In this document: one piece after another, positions 11,366 through 25,400 of the stretch
Numbering within the stretch: position 1 is the first letter of the stretch
How the letters are laid out: every line of letters begins with the position of its first letter
Source of the DNA: Gordionus sp. m RMFG-2023
Taxonomy: Eukaryota > Nematomorpha > Gordioida > Chordodea > Parachordodidae
Direction: 5' to 3'
Assembly (NCBI RefSeq): GCF_954871325.1
Contig: NC_088775.1
Coordinates: 14,361,561 to 14,425,560 of the forward strand
Length of the DNA: 64,000 nucleotides
Translations under genes and position numbers: made by a program
Notes under the pieces: generated by a model
What the model saw: the letters and a program-made list of their open reading frames with translations, nothing else
Told to the model about the DNA's origin: nothing
Databases searched by the model: none

Positions 11366-12355
11366 ATAGGCGTAGCCAGGGGGGGGGGAGGTAAGGGGAA
11401 ATTCCCCTTCTTCAGAAATTTATCACTTTTTGTAAATATCATTTTTAGCTAATAAAAAATACCCCCCTTAGTCCTCCTCCCACTCCCTGACCCTCAAATA
11501 TGTATGCATATATCTTAAATAATAATTTAAAAGAAAGAATGTAAAAGTTGATATTTTTTTATAAAACTATTCATCATAATTTATAGATTTTTGGGAAAAT
11601 AAATTTATAAATATATAAAATGAACCAAAAATGTTTTTTAATAAATAGAATATAAGCCAAAGATAAGTCTTAAGACAGAAGTGAAATGAATAATAGATGC
11701 ATAAAATTACTAAATAATATAATATATCAAATATAATTTTTTATAAAGTGAGTAATTTTAATTTATTAATTTTAATAAGAGTAAAATATAATTTTAAAAC
11801 TATTGATAAAATCAAATCATAAATTAAAAAAATATTAAAGCACAATACAAACAGTGGAATATTATATGTCGTAGATTTACAATATATCTAATTATCAAAT
11901 GACAATCAAGTAATTTTTACCAATATAGCGAATAATATATTTTACAGAAAACTATAAAATATTGATAAGGACATCAGATAATATCTTTTGAAGACATTGT
12001 GGGATGAATAATATGAAGATTAAATTAAAATATCATTTTTACTTAAATAAATAGATGGCTTTAAATAATTGAATGCAAATTGTTGCTATATTTAATATCA
12101 AGAGCATTGATTAGTAAAATATGTTAAATTATTAACTATAATATATTCTCTAACTGACAAATATGTCTGTAAAAGTGGAATTTTACCTAGTATTTTATAA
12201 CTAATTCTATATAATAGAGTAAAATCAACTATATGTCTACTTACTTTTTATAAATAAATTACTTATAATTGTTTGAAATAAATTATTACCATGCTTTTAT
12301 ATTAAGGTATATACAATACAAGTAATTTATTATATTTTTATTTTGTATATGCTTT
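11366..12355 (-). mobile_element. GGCGTAGCC-ended element, inverted copy A
   Basis: Begins ATAGGCGTAGCCAGGGGGG and runs to about 12,355. It is the inverse of about 13,480-14,422: for example CATGCTTTTATATTAAGGT and ACAGTGGAATATTATATGT recur inverted there. The distal end is missing or replaced. Non-coding and AT-rich; the same internal sequence appears at 59,290-59,560. Confidence 0.6.
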
Positions 12356-13284
12356 TCTAACTAATTAATTTTCAACGTTTTTCCGTATCCTACTAATTAC
12401 TTTAAATTTTTTATTCCGTACCTTACGCCTTGGCCACCACTTTTATGTTTATAATGTAGAATTAAATAGTAAATTTCCCTTTTAATAGATCATTTTATTA
12501 ATATTGGTTTAACTTACCACGTGTTCGGGACGAAATGTTTTTTTGTTATATACATATAAATTAAATAAGAATCTAATATTATTCTAGAATAAAAAAATCT
12601 TAAATATTATATTTACGTGTTACATATCTTATATATTTCGAAAAAATTTTAAACACTTTTACAAAATGAATAAATAATATAAATAGAAGAATGACTATGC
12701 ATGATAATCAAAAAACAATATTTGTCCATAAAATATATGAATGAAATGACAAAATTAGTGATCTAAAAAAAAGGAATATACATCATAAATTTTTCATTAA
12801 GTTGTATCCAAAACATCAAAAAATTAAATTCTCACTTTTGAAATTTAATAAAAACAAATAAATAGGCATTTTAAATATAAAAGCATGTACAAATAATAAT
12901 TCTAGAAAATTTTATAATTCAAAATTATAATATAGGATTTTATAATGTTAAATTTCAAAAGTTTTGAAACTTTTCGAATTTCATAGCCTTACCATTCACA
13001 TTTAGCACAAATTTTCGGGTGGAGATTACAAAAATCCAGTCTATTTTGTATAATTCGCCGCAAATTTGCACAAATTATGAATGAAGTATAGGAGTATCTT
13101 AACGATTTCATTATTGTATTAATCTAATAATAAAAAAATGGTTCGTAATATCCCAATTTATTATTTATTTCAAAGTAGATTGATTAATCCTTACAACCTG
13201 TCTATTAATAAATATCAAATTTCTATTTAAAATAATTTTTTTAAAATATTACTATCATAGTGTTGTTAGATCGATTCAATCCTA
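12356..13284. other. Spacer between two inverted repeat copies
   Basis: AT-rich sequence with no gene, between copies A and B. Contains a small inverted pair around 12,940-12,990 (AAAGTTTTGAAACTTTTCGAA). No origin assigned. Confidence 0.4.
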
Positions 13285-14422
13285 ACCATAGGCGTAGCCA
13301 AGATTTCCCAAGGGGGGGTGGAATTAAAAAATTACTGGGGGTTTCGTCCCCAGACCCCTTTTTGGGCGGGACTTCGGCCTGGTTACCTTAGTCTATATAT
13401 AGCTATAAAATATTTTTACAAGATAGGAGATTAGCTTTAATAAAAAATAAATAAACCTGGAACAAATATGAAATTAATTTTCATTAGTTTATATAAAATA
13501 TAATAAATAACTTGTATATACATTAATATAAAAGCATGGTAATAATTTATTCCAAACAAGTATATGAAATTTATTTATAAAAAGTAAATACACATATAAT
13601 TGATATTCCTCTATTATATAAAATTAGTTACAAAATACTAGGTAAAATTCCACTTTTACAGACATATTTGACAGTTAGAGAATATATTGCAGTTAATATT
13701 TTAACAAATTTTTCTAATCAATGCTCTTGATAATAAATATAGCAACGCATTCAATTATTTAACGCCATCTATTTATTCTATAAAATGATATTAAAAATTA
13801 ATCTTCATATTATTCATCCCACGTTTAAAAGATATTTTCTGATCTGTAAAATATATAATTCGCTATATTGGTAATAATTACTTAATTGTCATATGATGAT
13901 TGATAAAATTATATATACTGTAGTAAATCTACGACATATAATATTCCACTGTTTGTATTGTGCTTTAATTTTATTTTATTTATGATTTAATATTTATATT
14001 TTACTTTTATTATGATAAATAAATTAAAATTACTCACTTTATAAAAATTATATTTGATATAGTATATTTATTAGTAATTTTATGGATCTATTATTAATAA
14101 TTATAATACATTTCACTTTTGTCTTAAGACTTATCTTTGGCTTATATTCGAATTCTTAGAAAACATTTTTGGTTCACTTTTTTATATATAAATGCTCTTT
14201 TCCAAAAATGTATAAATTATGATGAATAGTTTTATAAATAAATATCAACTTTTACATTCTCTATTTCAAATTATTATTTAAAATATATGCAAACATTTTT
14301 GGGGGTCCAGGAGTGGGAGGAAGACTAAGGGGGATATTTTCTATTAGCTTAAAATGATAATCACAAAAAGTGATAAATTTCTGAAGGGGTTGGAAATCCC
14401 CTTCCCCCCCGGCTACGCCTAT
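13285..14422 (+). mobile_element. GGCGTAGCC-ended element, copy B
   Basis: Runs from CCATAGGCGTAGCCAAG to CCCCGGCTACGCCTATG. The left subterminal region has G-run/C-run hairpins (GGGGGTTTCGTCCCC, GGGCGGGACTTCGGCC), like the 58,268 element (GGGGGGCTTCGCCCCC, CCCGACCTTCGGGCGGG). About 1.14 kb and non-coding, probably a non-autonomous DNA transposon of unknown superfamily. Confidence 0.6.
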
Positions 14423-16389
14423 GATTCTAATAATTGTAAAAATTCGCAAAGCTTTGAGAAGTAGTTAGTTTTTATTATAAGATTGAGCTATCTTTTAAGC
14501 TTAAACCTCGATGGACGCTAAGATGATAATTTTCGCTTAAAAATTCTGTTTAATCTTTTTAAAGTCGGTTCATAACTTGCTAAAAATGGAGCTATTTTTT
14601 ATCAATATTTGTGGTGAACTCACTCTATATGTAAATAAAGCAGAGGTGAAATTTTTTATGAAGGTTGCAAATTGTAAAATAATAGAAAATTGATGTATAA
14701 AATATTAATGAGTCAATAATATATATTTCATAGAATACTTCAGCGTCCACATGAGTTTGAGGGGGGAGGGGTAAGAACAGTTTGAATCCAATATTTGTGA
14801 AGGGTAGGGGGTAGGCGTCTTTAAGGGGGTTTGGATAAATTTATAGATCTATTAAATTTTTATAGGAAATAGGGCAAAATCTATTGTTGTAAAAATTAAT
14901 ATTTTTTATTATAGACCTATTATAATACAATAATATTGCTAATATTCGATCAAATCTATATATTGCGTGCAATCATGGACATTATTTTCCCAAATAAAAC
15001 TTTCTGCTATCTTATTATGTAATATAAAAGGGTTAGGCATTATCAAACTCATATTCATGCTAAACATATATTCTATAATAATACATTCATTGTAAATGAG
15101 GAGGTTTTTAACTGAATTCATGATCTAAAAAAGAACTCTTTTAGATTCACAATATTTTGATATAATATTTAAGTTATTCTTTTTAAAATTTATGAAGGGA
15201 GTACCATTATAATTATAAAGGTGAAATTATTAATGTGAGAATATATCCTCCTAAAGCAGCGGTGAAAATCCAGGCATGTAGACACTGGAATACTTCAATG
15301 GAACAAGAGTCTTATAATTTCCTGTAGAGTCGGTGCCACTGAATTAGTAAAATTTTAAAACCTTTGTTCAGTATAGATGGTTATCGGGCTTGTCCTCACA
15401 CAATCACATTTGTTATTAGTCATTTGGATTTAATATTTCCAAAAATATTTATCTTTATTTTTCAATATATAAAAATTGTTATAATCATAGAAACCAAAAT
15501 TTTCACTATAGTTAAATATAAAATATATAATGAAAATAAAATTATGGAAAAATAAATATATAGCTCTATATTATAAAAGAGCCGTTTGGCTATAAAAAAA
15601 TATTAAAATTGGGAAAAATTATTTTTGACTTTAGAAATTTTTTGATTTATATAGCAATAGTAAAAAGAAAGGGAAATTAAATTTACTTTTGAAAATGAAT
15701 TATAATAGTTTGATTGGGTAGCTCAACCCCTCATCAAAATTTGGAAAGGGGACTAAAAATAAAAAATAAATTAATGGAAGAACCTAGTCCCTCTCATTAA
15801 TAAAGCAAACTATAACGCAAGATGACCATAACAATAAAATTTAAAATTGTGGGTAAATTTTTCTCACGCAATATATTACATCATTATAATATTTATTGAC
15901 CATCCATGGATCCTGCGAGTGCTCCTTGCTCTAGGAAAACAGAATATTTGGCTACAATAACTAAGCACCATGACGGGTTAATAACTAATTCATTTTGCCT
16001 AAGGCTAAGCCTGAGCTGATTTTTTTCTAATTTTATAGTATGAAGATTATATTTATTAAAAAATATTCTGAGAAAAATTTTAATCGGACGCTTCGCACTG
16101 AAATAATACCGCTCGTTTGAATAAAAGTTAATTATAATTTATATTAAAAAATATATATCATTGATTTATATACCCTTCTAAATGCTCTAAAAATATTTGT
16201 TCAAATATTATTTTAAGAAGACATGCATAAAAGACATGTTTGAGTAAAATCAACAAATCTTACTAAATTATAAATTGATAATAAATATCTAAAATGATTG
16301 ACTGTGACCGTCTTGTAAATATTTTCAATAAAAAACGTTTATTTAAAACATACGTTCATAAAATCACATTGTGATTCCTATTTTAAAAC
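14423..16389. other. Intergenic region upstream of XPOT
   Basis: No gene recognised. A G-rich patch lies at 14,760-14,830, and a stretch at 15,240-15,350 has more even composition (GGTGAAAATCCAGGCATG) but no recognisable product. The XPOT promoter should lie somewhere here or further left; I see no diagnostic TATA or initiator element in such AT-rich sequence. Confidence 0.35.
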
Positions 16390-16404
16390 ATGAATAGTTT
16401 AGAG
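16390..16404 (+). CDS. XPOT: XPOT exon 1 (candidate)
   Basis: ATG at 16,390 followed by AATAGTTTAGAG gives MNSLE, then a GTATTA donor and a 42-nt intron ending TTTTAG. Phase 0 joins it to exon 2, and the intron length fits the next two (43 and 41 nt). It lacks about 20 N-terminal residues present in vertebrate XPOT, so a farther upstream first exon remains possible. Confidence 0.4.
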
Positions 16405-19400
16405 GTATTATAGATCAAATCTTTAAAATTTTATATTTTATTTTAGACTTTGAAATATTTTGAAAGCCTAAAAAATGATTCTAATGCACTTAATATATGC
16501 TTTCAATCAATTTTTAATTATAATTTGTAAGATTTTAAATATTTTTAAATAAAATTAATTATATTATAGAGATGATCAGTCATTGTTCCTCTATCTAAAT
16601 ATAATTGAGACCATTATATCAAAAAAGTAGGATTATGATTATGTTTAACTTATTAATATTATTATAGTTTTTCTGATTTGGATTCTGCAAAAAAAGAATC
16701 TATTAGAAAGTTTATTTATGATTGGATGCAGTTTTATATGGATAATAAAAATGTGGACAAAAATGTTGCAGAAAAATTTTACATTTTAAACAAATTTGCT
16801 CAATTATTTACAACTTTCTTCTTAAATGATTATATATTAGAGCAATCAAATATTTTAGATAATCTTTATATAATAATCAGTCCTTATATATCAAGCTATA
16901 ATAATAGTTATCCAGCTAAATTTATCCTAAATTTATATATACGAATTTTGAAAACTTTAAATGTTGAAATTGCTGATCGAAATTTGTCTATTATCCAAAA
17001 GGTATCTATTTATTTTATAAATTTTATTTAACCTTTTTTATTATAAAACATCAAACATTTAAGTCAAAATGAGTTAAATAATAAAAAAATTATAATAATA
17101 AACAATTAGAATTGTGTAATATAATAACAATTTATAAAACATATACTTTAACACAGGCATAGTTTCAAGTTTTGTTTTTATAAAAATTAGTATATTAAAT
17201 GTTCAAAATACCTTTAATTTTGTAGCCAATTCTATATGAACCGGAATGATAATTTGAGCTTAAATTTTATATAATCTATGTATATTCTATTTCCCAGTTA
17301 CTCCTAAGACTTAAATTGTAAATTGTAACATTGCCAATATGACCCTTATATAATCAAAACTTACTTAATCGGGCATGGGCTTTTATCTGTACCTTTTTCC
17401 CATGGGTGTTTAAGTGAGTGGCTTTGCCACTTACACGCACAGGTAACTGCGGCCTGACCAAAAATCGTGGATGGTCCTCTGAATTATTTTCCCATTTTTT
17501 ATCCCAGTTTAATGGGTTTTTTCATAAGAGAACCAAACTTTGCTCTGTTGTATATATAACTTTTGCTATATGTACGACGTTTAGGGCTATTGCGCTTAAT
17601 ATCACGTATCACGTAAATAAAAAATGTGATAGAGTGAAATTGCCAATGGCAAATAGGCAAGTAAAAATCAGTGTCAGATCTGCGCAAAAATAGGAATCAA
17701 TTAATGCCTTATAATTTAAAGCTGATCCAAATGATTTCTATATACGTATATATTAGAGACCTGCAGAGGAACCATTTGTACGGCCCGGCCCGGTTTTAAA
17801 TTTTTTAGGCCCGGCCCGGATATTTTTTAAAAAATTTTTAACGGCACGGCCCAGATTTAAAAATTTAAGCTCGGAATTTTTTAAAATTATATTAGACCTG
17901 GTATATACAAAAATTAACCTATGAGTAGTGTTGTTAAATTGCTTGGTTGGGTCGAATTAGCATGATTTTTGGTTGGGTTTTTGGTTGAAAAAATGAACCA
18001 AAACAAAACAACCAAATTGGTCGGCCTGGTCGACCAAATCCATAGACCCGAGCATCGACCCGAGCACCAATTCGAGCATCGACCCAAGCACCGATCCAAG
18101 CACTGACCCGAGCACCAACCCAAGCACCGACCCAAGCATCGACTCAAGCACAGACCCAAGCACTGACCCAAGCATCGACACAAGCACTGACCCGAGCACA
18201 GACCCGAGCATCAACCCAAGCACAGACCGAGCATCGACCCGAGCACCAACCCAAATCAACTTATAATAATTTATTGTTAATGTTTTGCTCAATTTTATGC
18301 ATAGAGGACGAATATTTCAATAATAGTCTTTTAAAAAATTTTATACTTATATTCAAAATTAAAAATTAGATGGCGAGTAATTCAATTTCATATTAATTAA
18401 ATAATTGATATGGAATTCGAAATAATTACCTTCTAAGACCGGTAAAAATTTATTATAGGAATTTATCGATTTTTAGATATTTATAATTCATATATCAACG
18501 AAAAATGAGGATAATTTATGTTGATTTAATTCTTGCCCTAAAGTTGTAAAAATTGGCTAAGGCTCAAACAGATTAGATATGCTGGCTCAGGAGTTGACAT
18601 TAGTCACCTCAGGAGTTGACTCGTTTTAATTTTAAGCTGAAATGCATTTATTTGTTGTTTAACTCTAATTCGATAATGGATATTACAAATTAATGTATAG
18701 CCTAAAATTGCCTTCCCATCAAAATATTTAAACTTAATATAAATTTGTTAAACAACGTTATCTTTTTTGATATTCATTTTATTAATATTTGTGAATAATT
18801 TTATATTTGTCATAAGAATAAATAAAATAATTTTAATGAAATTGTTACGACTTTTGATAGTTTTGAGAAAATTTTTATGGGTAATTAAATTAAAAGTAAA
18901 TAAAATATAGATTTAATCACTTGACAAACCATGATATTTTTTAAAATTCTATATTTTGATAAATTTGCTTAATCTATTTTTATAACACTTATTTTTTATG
19001 GATAAAAATAACCCCGGTCCAGTCTCCCGTATTAGATTGAAACAATCTAAGTTTTATATGATCAGATTAGCTTCTGCTTACAATTATTCCACACATAGCC
19101 CTTATAAAAACAAATTTCCAAACTTTTTAAATCGTCTAAAATTAATTAAAAACAGATAGGATGTACACACCATGAACTAGGTTTTGAAGATGATTTTTGA
19201 ATACTTTTTATCAGAGTTGGCAATTCGGTCAATTGACCGTTCAATTTAAGTCAATTGACGGGAGGAGTATTTGACCTGGTTAAATACGGTCAAATATTCC
19301 AAAATATTTTAAGTGATAAAATTAATTTTAAGAAACAATCAATTCCCACCTAAAGTTAATGGAATAAACTATGCCCATTAAAGGACTAATAATTCCTAGT

Positions 19401-22400
19401 TATACTTTAAAGAAATAACTGTCATTATTTTGAGTCATATTCTATATTATTCACTATAAGATTTTCCTCATTATTTTCAATTTCAATATTTAAGCTAGCA
19501 TTTTAATTATTTCAGCAGATATAATCTTGATGTGTAAATATATTTGGGTTTAAAGGATATATGCCACAAGCTAAGAATCCGTTTAATATATTATTTGGTG
19601 TTACTGTAAATATATATTTTAACCGTTTTACCCATAACAGCTTTACCCCAAGGTGACATATATTATAAACATCGATATTGCGTGACTTCTAGTATAGCTA
19701 TAGATGTCAATTTTATTTTATAACAAATACATTAAGGAACATGTGTGCCAAATTTTGAATCCTGAGGATATGTATATTTTAGTAAAAGCAAAATATACTA
19801 GAGAATGATTTTTATATTTTTTGGGTAAAAAACAGTTTTTTGATAAAATAGATAAAACCAGGTAAGTTTTTTAAAAGATGAACATAGGTAAGAAATTAGA
19901 TATAAAAATACATCTTCACACCAAATTTAAAATCTTTGTGCTCAAGGGTTAAAAATTATTCGCGTTAACATTTTTACCCCGTCAATCGCTTTACCCCGTC
20001 AATCGCTTTACCCCGGTCTCCCCTACATAGAGAAATTTTTTTAAGAGATATTTAATATCTCATGATATTTATTGCATCAAACTTTAAAATTTATTTATTA
20101 AATTCCTAGAATAAAATATAATTAAAAAATATATATAATATTAAAAGTAGGTATTATAATTTTGTTCTTAAAAATACCCCTCCCCCTCCTTCCTTGATTT
20201 AATAATTTTAAAAAAAAAAATTTTTTCTCTATCAATGAAAAAAATAACAATTCTATTTTTTGAATCCTTTTGCCGAAAAAAATTTCAGTTTTATTTTTTT
20301 AAATAACTTTCATTTTTTACTTATTTTTTGTTTTTTCCATAATAGCATAACTAACTTCCAATTCTATTCCCCTCTCTTTTTTTCCCCCAAAAATTAATTC
20401 CATAATAAAAATATTCATTTTTTGTTACAATAATTTCATTCCCAAGTCAAAATTAAAAACCCTCTCCCTCCCTCCCTCTTTTCTTTTCTTTATTTTAGTA
20501 ATAATTATTTATATCCCTGTTTTATAGTAAAATAAAAAAAATAATAAATTAAAAAAAAATATATGATTTTTTAGCTAACTCTATTAATATGATTTTTTTA
20601 TAAAAAATAGGGGGTAATTATTAGTTCTTACTTTCCTTTTCTTTTCTAAATTCAATCTGGGTAAAGTATTTAAAAGTGAGAAAATTTATAAATTTATTTT
20701 GATAAAAAAAATTAAACAATTTTTACTTCCTCTATATATTTAAACCTAATTTTCTACACTCTTCTGGACGATTATTCGATTTTATTTTCCTATACGTAAG
20801 TTTTGATACCTTATTTTCTTATTATTATATGGTGCATATAAGTCAAATCTACATTACCTTTTCATCTCTATTTTTATTTCCCATGGGCGTTTGAGTAAGG
20901 GGTTTTGCCTCTTACGCGCACAGGTAACCGCGGCCTTCCCAAAAAACGTGGATGGTCCTCTTAATTATTTAAGTATTTCCCATCTTCTATCCCAATTAGA
21001 TGGGTTTTTCATGAGAGAACCAAGCGTTGCTCTGTTGTATATATATTTCTGATATATATGACGTTTTAGGGCTAGTGCGCTTAATATCACGTAAATTATA
21101 TTAAAAAAATTTTTTTTTTTAGATAGATATCGAACTCGAAAATATTGGACTAGATTTCTTAGCTGATTACACAATCGACACCCGAAACCTCCTTTAATAA
21201 TTCCTCTATCGTTAGATATAAAGGGGAGTTTTGTTAAGACTCCCACCAAAAATTATAAGAAGTGTATTCATTGCTCAAAAAAGTACAAAAATACAACTTC
21301 CACAAGTAATATTTTATTCCTATAAATTATATTTGTTAATTTTTAGCAAATTTAAAAAGACACTTGTGATTATCTCATCCTAATATAATATCAGAAACAT
21401 CTATCACAACCCCTGATGTTATGCCGGGAATAAGAAATCAAGAAAATTTAAAATTAAATATGCTGATATTAAAATATCTCATCCTAACAAATATTTCATT
21501 TAGAACTATAGAACATAACAGTTTTAAAGAGATGATTCATTATTGTAACAAAGGCTTTAAAATTTGGACGAGACAAACACTAAAGAAAAAACTTTGTACA
21601 TTATATGAATCGTCTAAAAAAATAATAATTAAAAAATTAACTGATATAAATAGACTAGCAATCACTACAGATTGCTAGTCTAGCCCAGATTCCATAACCT
21701 ACTGCGCTGTAACTATTCATTACATCAGTAGTGAATGGACACTAACAAATTTATTACTAACCATAGTTTCTTTCCCACATCCCCATACAGGACAGCAAAT
21801 TTCCGATTTGCTGTTCAATTGTTTTAATGACTTTGAAATAACGCCTAAAATAATATCAATTCATCGACATATTGATAACTTGTCCCAGAGGTTGAATAAG
21901 TTTTAAATACATTTTTAAAATCTTCAAAATAATCCTTTTGGAAATCAATATTATTGGAATTAAGGATTTTTTTATTCTTGGGTCTAAAAAAGACCCGGCA
22001 TAATTGGCGAAATGATACATTTTCGCCAAATAGTCATCACATTTAATCAACATTTTAGATGCTGCATTATATATTATTCCATTATTATTTTTTGTAGCGT
22101 TTATTAAATTTTCGTGAATAAAATTTAAAAATAAGATCGCCATCCCAATAGTTGGGGATTGAACTAATTTCACAAGTTATTTTGTAAAAAGGAGACAAAA
22201 ATATTTCCAGATCGGTTAATAATTGGCGTAATTCCTTATTAATGAAAAACTTATTTTTCCCTAAAGATGTTTGTCCTAGTTCAACAATTGCTTCGATATT
22301 CTGTATTAAATAAATATATTAATGTATAAAATTTAATACTTTGTAAAAATATTACCTTATTTACAGCAGCTATCATTAGATATGTGCTGTTCCAACGTGT

Positions 22401-25400
22401 AGCAACGTCCAAAGGAATTTTGGTACCTCCACTTATTTTGACACACTTTTCCATTAATTTAGGGGAGGTATGAAGCTTGTTGACTAGGGTATGAATTATC
22501 TCCAATTTATTTGATAAAAACTCTAGTCCTTCTTGTACAATTAAATTTATAACATGGGCTAGACAACGATGGTTGTACAAGTCTTTTTTGTAAAGAAGTT
22601 TGAACTCCTCTTTCATCATATTAACACCACTAACAATATTTTTGGCATTGTCATGTGTAATTGATATTATTTTAGCCGTTATTTCAAAGTCATTAAAACA
22701 ATTGAACAGCAAATCGGAAATTTGCTGTCCTGTATGGGGATGTGGGAAAGAAACTATGGTTAGTAATAAATTTGTTAGTGTCCATTCACTACTGATGTAA
22801 TGAATAGTTACAGCGCAGTAGGTTATGGAATCTGGGCTAGACTAGCAATCTGTAGTGATTGCTAGTCTATTTATATCAGTTAATTTTTTAATTATTATTT
22901 TTTTAGACGATTCATATAATGTACAAAGTTTTTTCTTTAGTGTTTGTCTCGTCCAAATTTTAAAGCCTTTGTTACAATAATGAATCATCTCTTTAAAACT
23001 GTTATGTTCTATAGTTCTAAATGAAATATTTGTTAGGATGAGATATTTTAATATCAGCATATTTAATTTTAAATTTTCTTGATTTCTTATTCCCGGCATA
23101 ACATCAGGGGTTGTGATAGATGTTTCTGATATTATATTAGGATGAGATAATCCCAACTGTCTTTTTAAATTTGCTAAAAATTAACAAAAATATAATTTAT
23201 AGGAATAAAATATTACTTGTGGAAGTTGTATTTTTGTACTTTTTTGAGCAATGAATACACTTCTTATGATTTTTGGTGGGAGTCTCAACAAAACTCCCCT
23301 TTATATCTAACGATAGAGGAATTATTAAAGGAGGTTTCTGGTGTCGATTGTGCAAATTCAGCTAAGAAAATCTAAAAAAAAAAATTTTTTTAATATAATT
23401 TACGTGATATTAAGCGCACTAGCCCTAAAACGTCATATATATCAGAAATATATATACAACAGAGCAACGCTTGGTTCTCTCATGAAAAACCCATCTAACT
23501 GGGATAGAAGATGGGAAATACTTAAATAATTAAGAGGACCATCCACGTTTTTTGGGAAGGCCGCGGTTAACTGTGCGCGCAAGAGGCAATACTCCTTACT
23601 TAAACGCCCATGGGAAATAAAAATAGAGATGAAAAGGTAATGTAGATTTGACTTATATGCACCATATAATAATATTAATATAATAATATTAGAAGAAAAT
23701 AAGGTATCAAAACTTACGTATAGGAAAATAAAATCGAATAATCGTCCAGAAGAGTGTAGAAAATTAGGTTTAAATATATAGAGGAAGTAAAAATTGTTTA
23801 ATTTTTTTTATCAAAATAAATTTATAAATTTTCTCACTTTTAAATACTTTACCCAGATTGAATTTAGAAAAAGAAAAGGAAAGAAAGAACTAATAATTAC
23901 CCCCTATTTTTTATAAAAAAAAATCCATATTCATAAGAGTTAGCTAAAAAATTATAATTATATATTTTTTTTGATTTATTATTTTAAGGATATAAATAAT
24001 TATTACTCAAGTAAAGAAAAGAGGGAGGGAGAGGGTTTATATTTAATTTTGACTTGGGAATGAAATTATTTCAAAAAATAAATATTTTTATTATGGAATT
24101 AATTTTTGGGGGAAAAAAAGAGAGGGGAATAGAATTGGAAGTTAGTTATGCTATTATGGAAAAAACAAAAAATAAGTAAAAAATGAAAGTTATTTAAAAA
24201 AATAAAACTGAAATTTTTTTCGGCAAAAGGATTCAAAAAATAGAATTGTTATTTTTTTCATTGATAGAGAAAAAATTTTTTTTTTAAAAATTATTAAATC
24301 AAGGAAGGAGGGGGAGGGGTATTTTTAAGAACAAAATTATAATACATACTTTTAATATTATATATATTTTTTAATTATATTTTATTCTAGGAATTTAATA
24401 AATAAATTTTAAAGTTTGATGCAATAAATATCATGAGATATTATATATCTCTTAAAAAAATTCTCTATGTAGGGGAGACCGGGGTAAAGCGATTGACGGG
24501 GTAAAAATGTTAACGCGATTTTTAACCCTTGAGCACAAAGATTTTAAATTTGGTGTGAAGATGTATTTTTATATCTAATTTCTTACCTATGTTCATCTTT
24601 TAAAAAACTTACCTGGTTTTATCTATTTTATCAAAAAACTGTTTTTTACCCAAAAAATATAAAAATCATTCTCTAGTATATTTTGCTTTTACTAAAATAT
24701 ACATATCCTCAGGATTCAAAATTTGGCACACATGTTCCTTAATGTATTTGTTATAAAATAAAATTTATCTGACATCTCTAGCTATACTAGAAGTCACGCA
24801 ATATCGATGTTTATAATATATGTCACCTTGGGGTAAAGCTGTTATGGGTAAAACGGTTAAAATATATATTTACAGTAACACCAAATAATATATTAAACGG
24901 ATTCTTAGCTTGTGGCATATATCCTTTAAACCCAAATATATTTACAGATCAAAATTATATCTGCTGAAATAATTAAAATGCTAGCTTAAATAATGAAATT
25001 GAAAATAATGAGGAAACTTACAGTGAATAATATAGAATTTATGACTCAAAATAATGACAGTTATTTCTTTAAAGTATAACTAGGAATTATTAGTCCCTTA
25101 ATGGGCATGGTGGGCATAGTTTATTCCATTAACTTTAGGTGGGTATTGATTGTTTCTTATAGAAATTACTGCCTTAATTAACTATTAAACATGACGTTTA
25201 TACTTTTGAAATTAATTTTATCACTTAAAATATTTTGGAGTATTTGACCGTATTTAACCAGGTCAAATACTCCTCCCGTCAATTGACTTAAATTGAACGG
25301 TCAATTGACCGAATTGCCTACTCTGATAAAAAGTATTCAAAAATCATCTTCAAAACCTAGTTTATGGTGTGTACATCCTATTTGTTTTTAATTAATTTTA

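Larger units (their letters stand above)
17926..21861 (+). repeat. Left arm of 3.94-kb inverted repeat
   Basis: Inverse of 22,659-26,611. Landmarks in order: minisatellite at about 18,045, GTCAATTGACCGTTCAATT at 19,229, CTTTACCCC motifs at about 19,980, repeat S at 20,880, transposase 5' half at 21,421. Homology stops abruptly after ATAATATCAATT at 21,861. Confidence 0.9.

Noticed and set aside
17914-18292. Two cysteine/glycine- or valine/leucine-rich minus-strand ORFs
   Set aside because: They are translations of a 12-bp minisatellite; the inverse array gives the same pattern at 26,408. Periodicity of 12 keeps all frames open.
19973-20025. TTTACCCC repeats as interstitial telomere
   Set aside because: Only two or three units of a 17-bp motif with GTCAATCG spacers, mirrored in the other hAT arm, so part of the transposon.
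20965-21249. 94-codon minus-strand ORF, and its mirror at 23,341-23,529
   Set aside because: They fall in repeat S and arm sequence, are mirror copies of each other through the palindrome, and resemble no protein.
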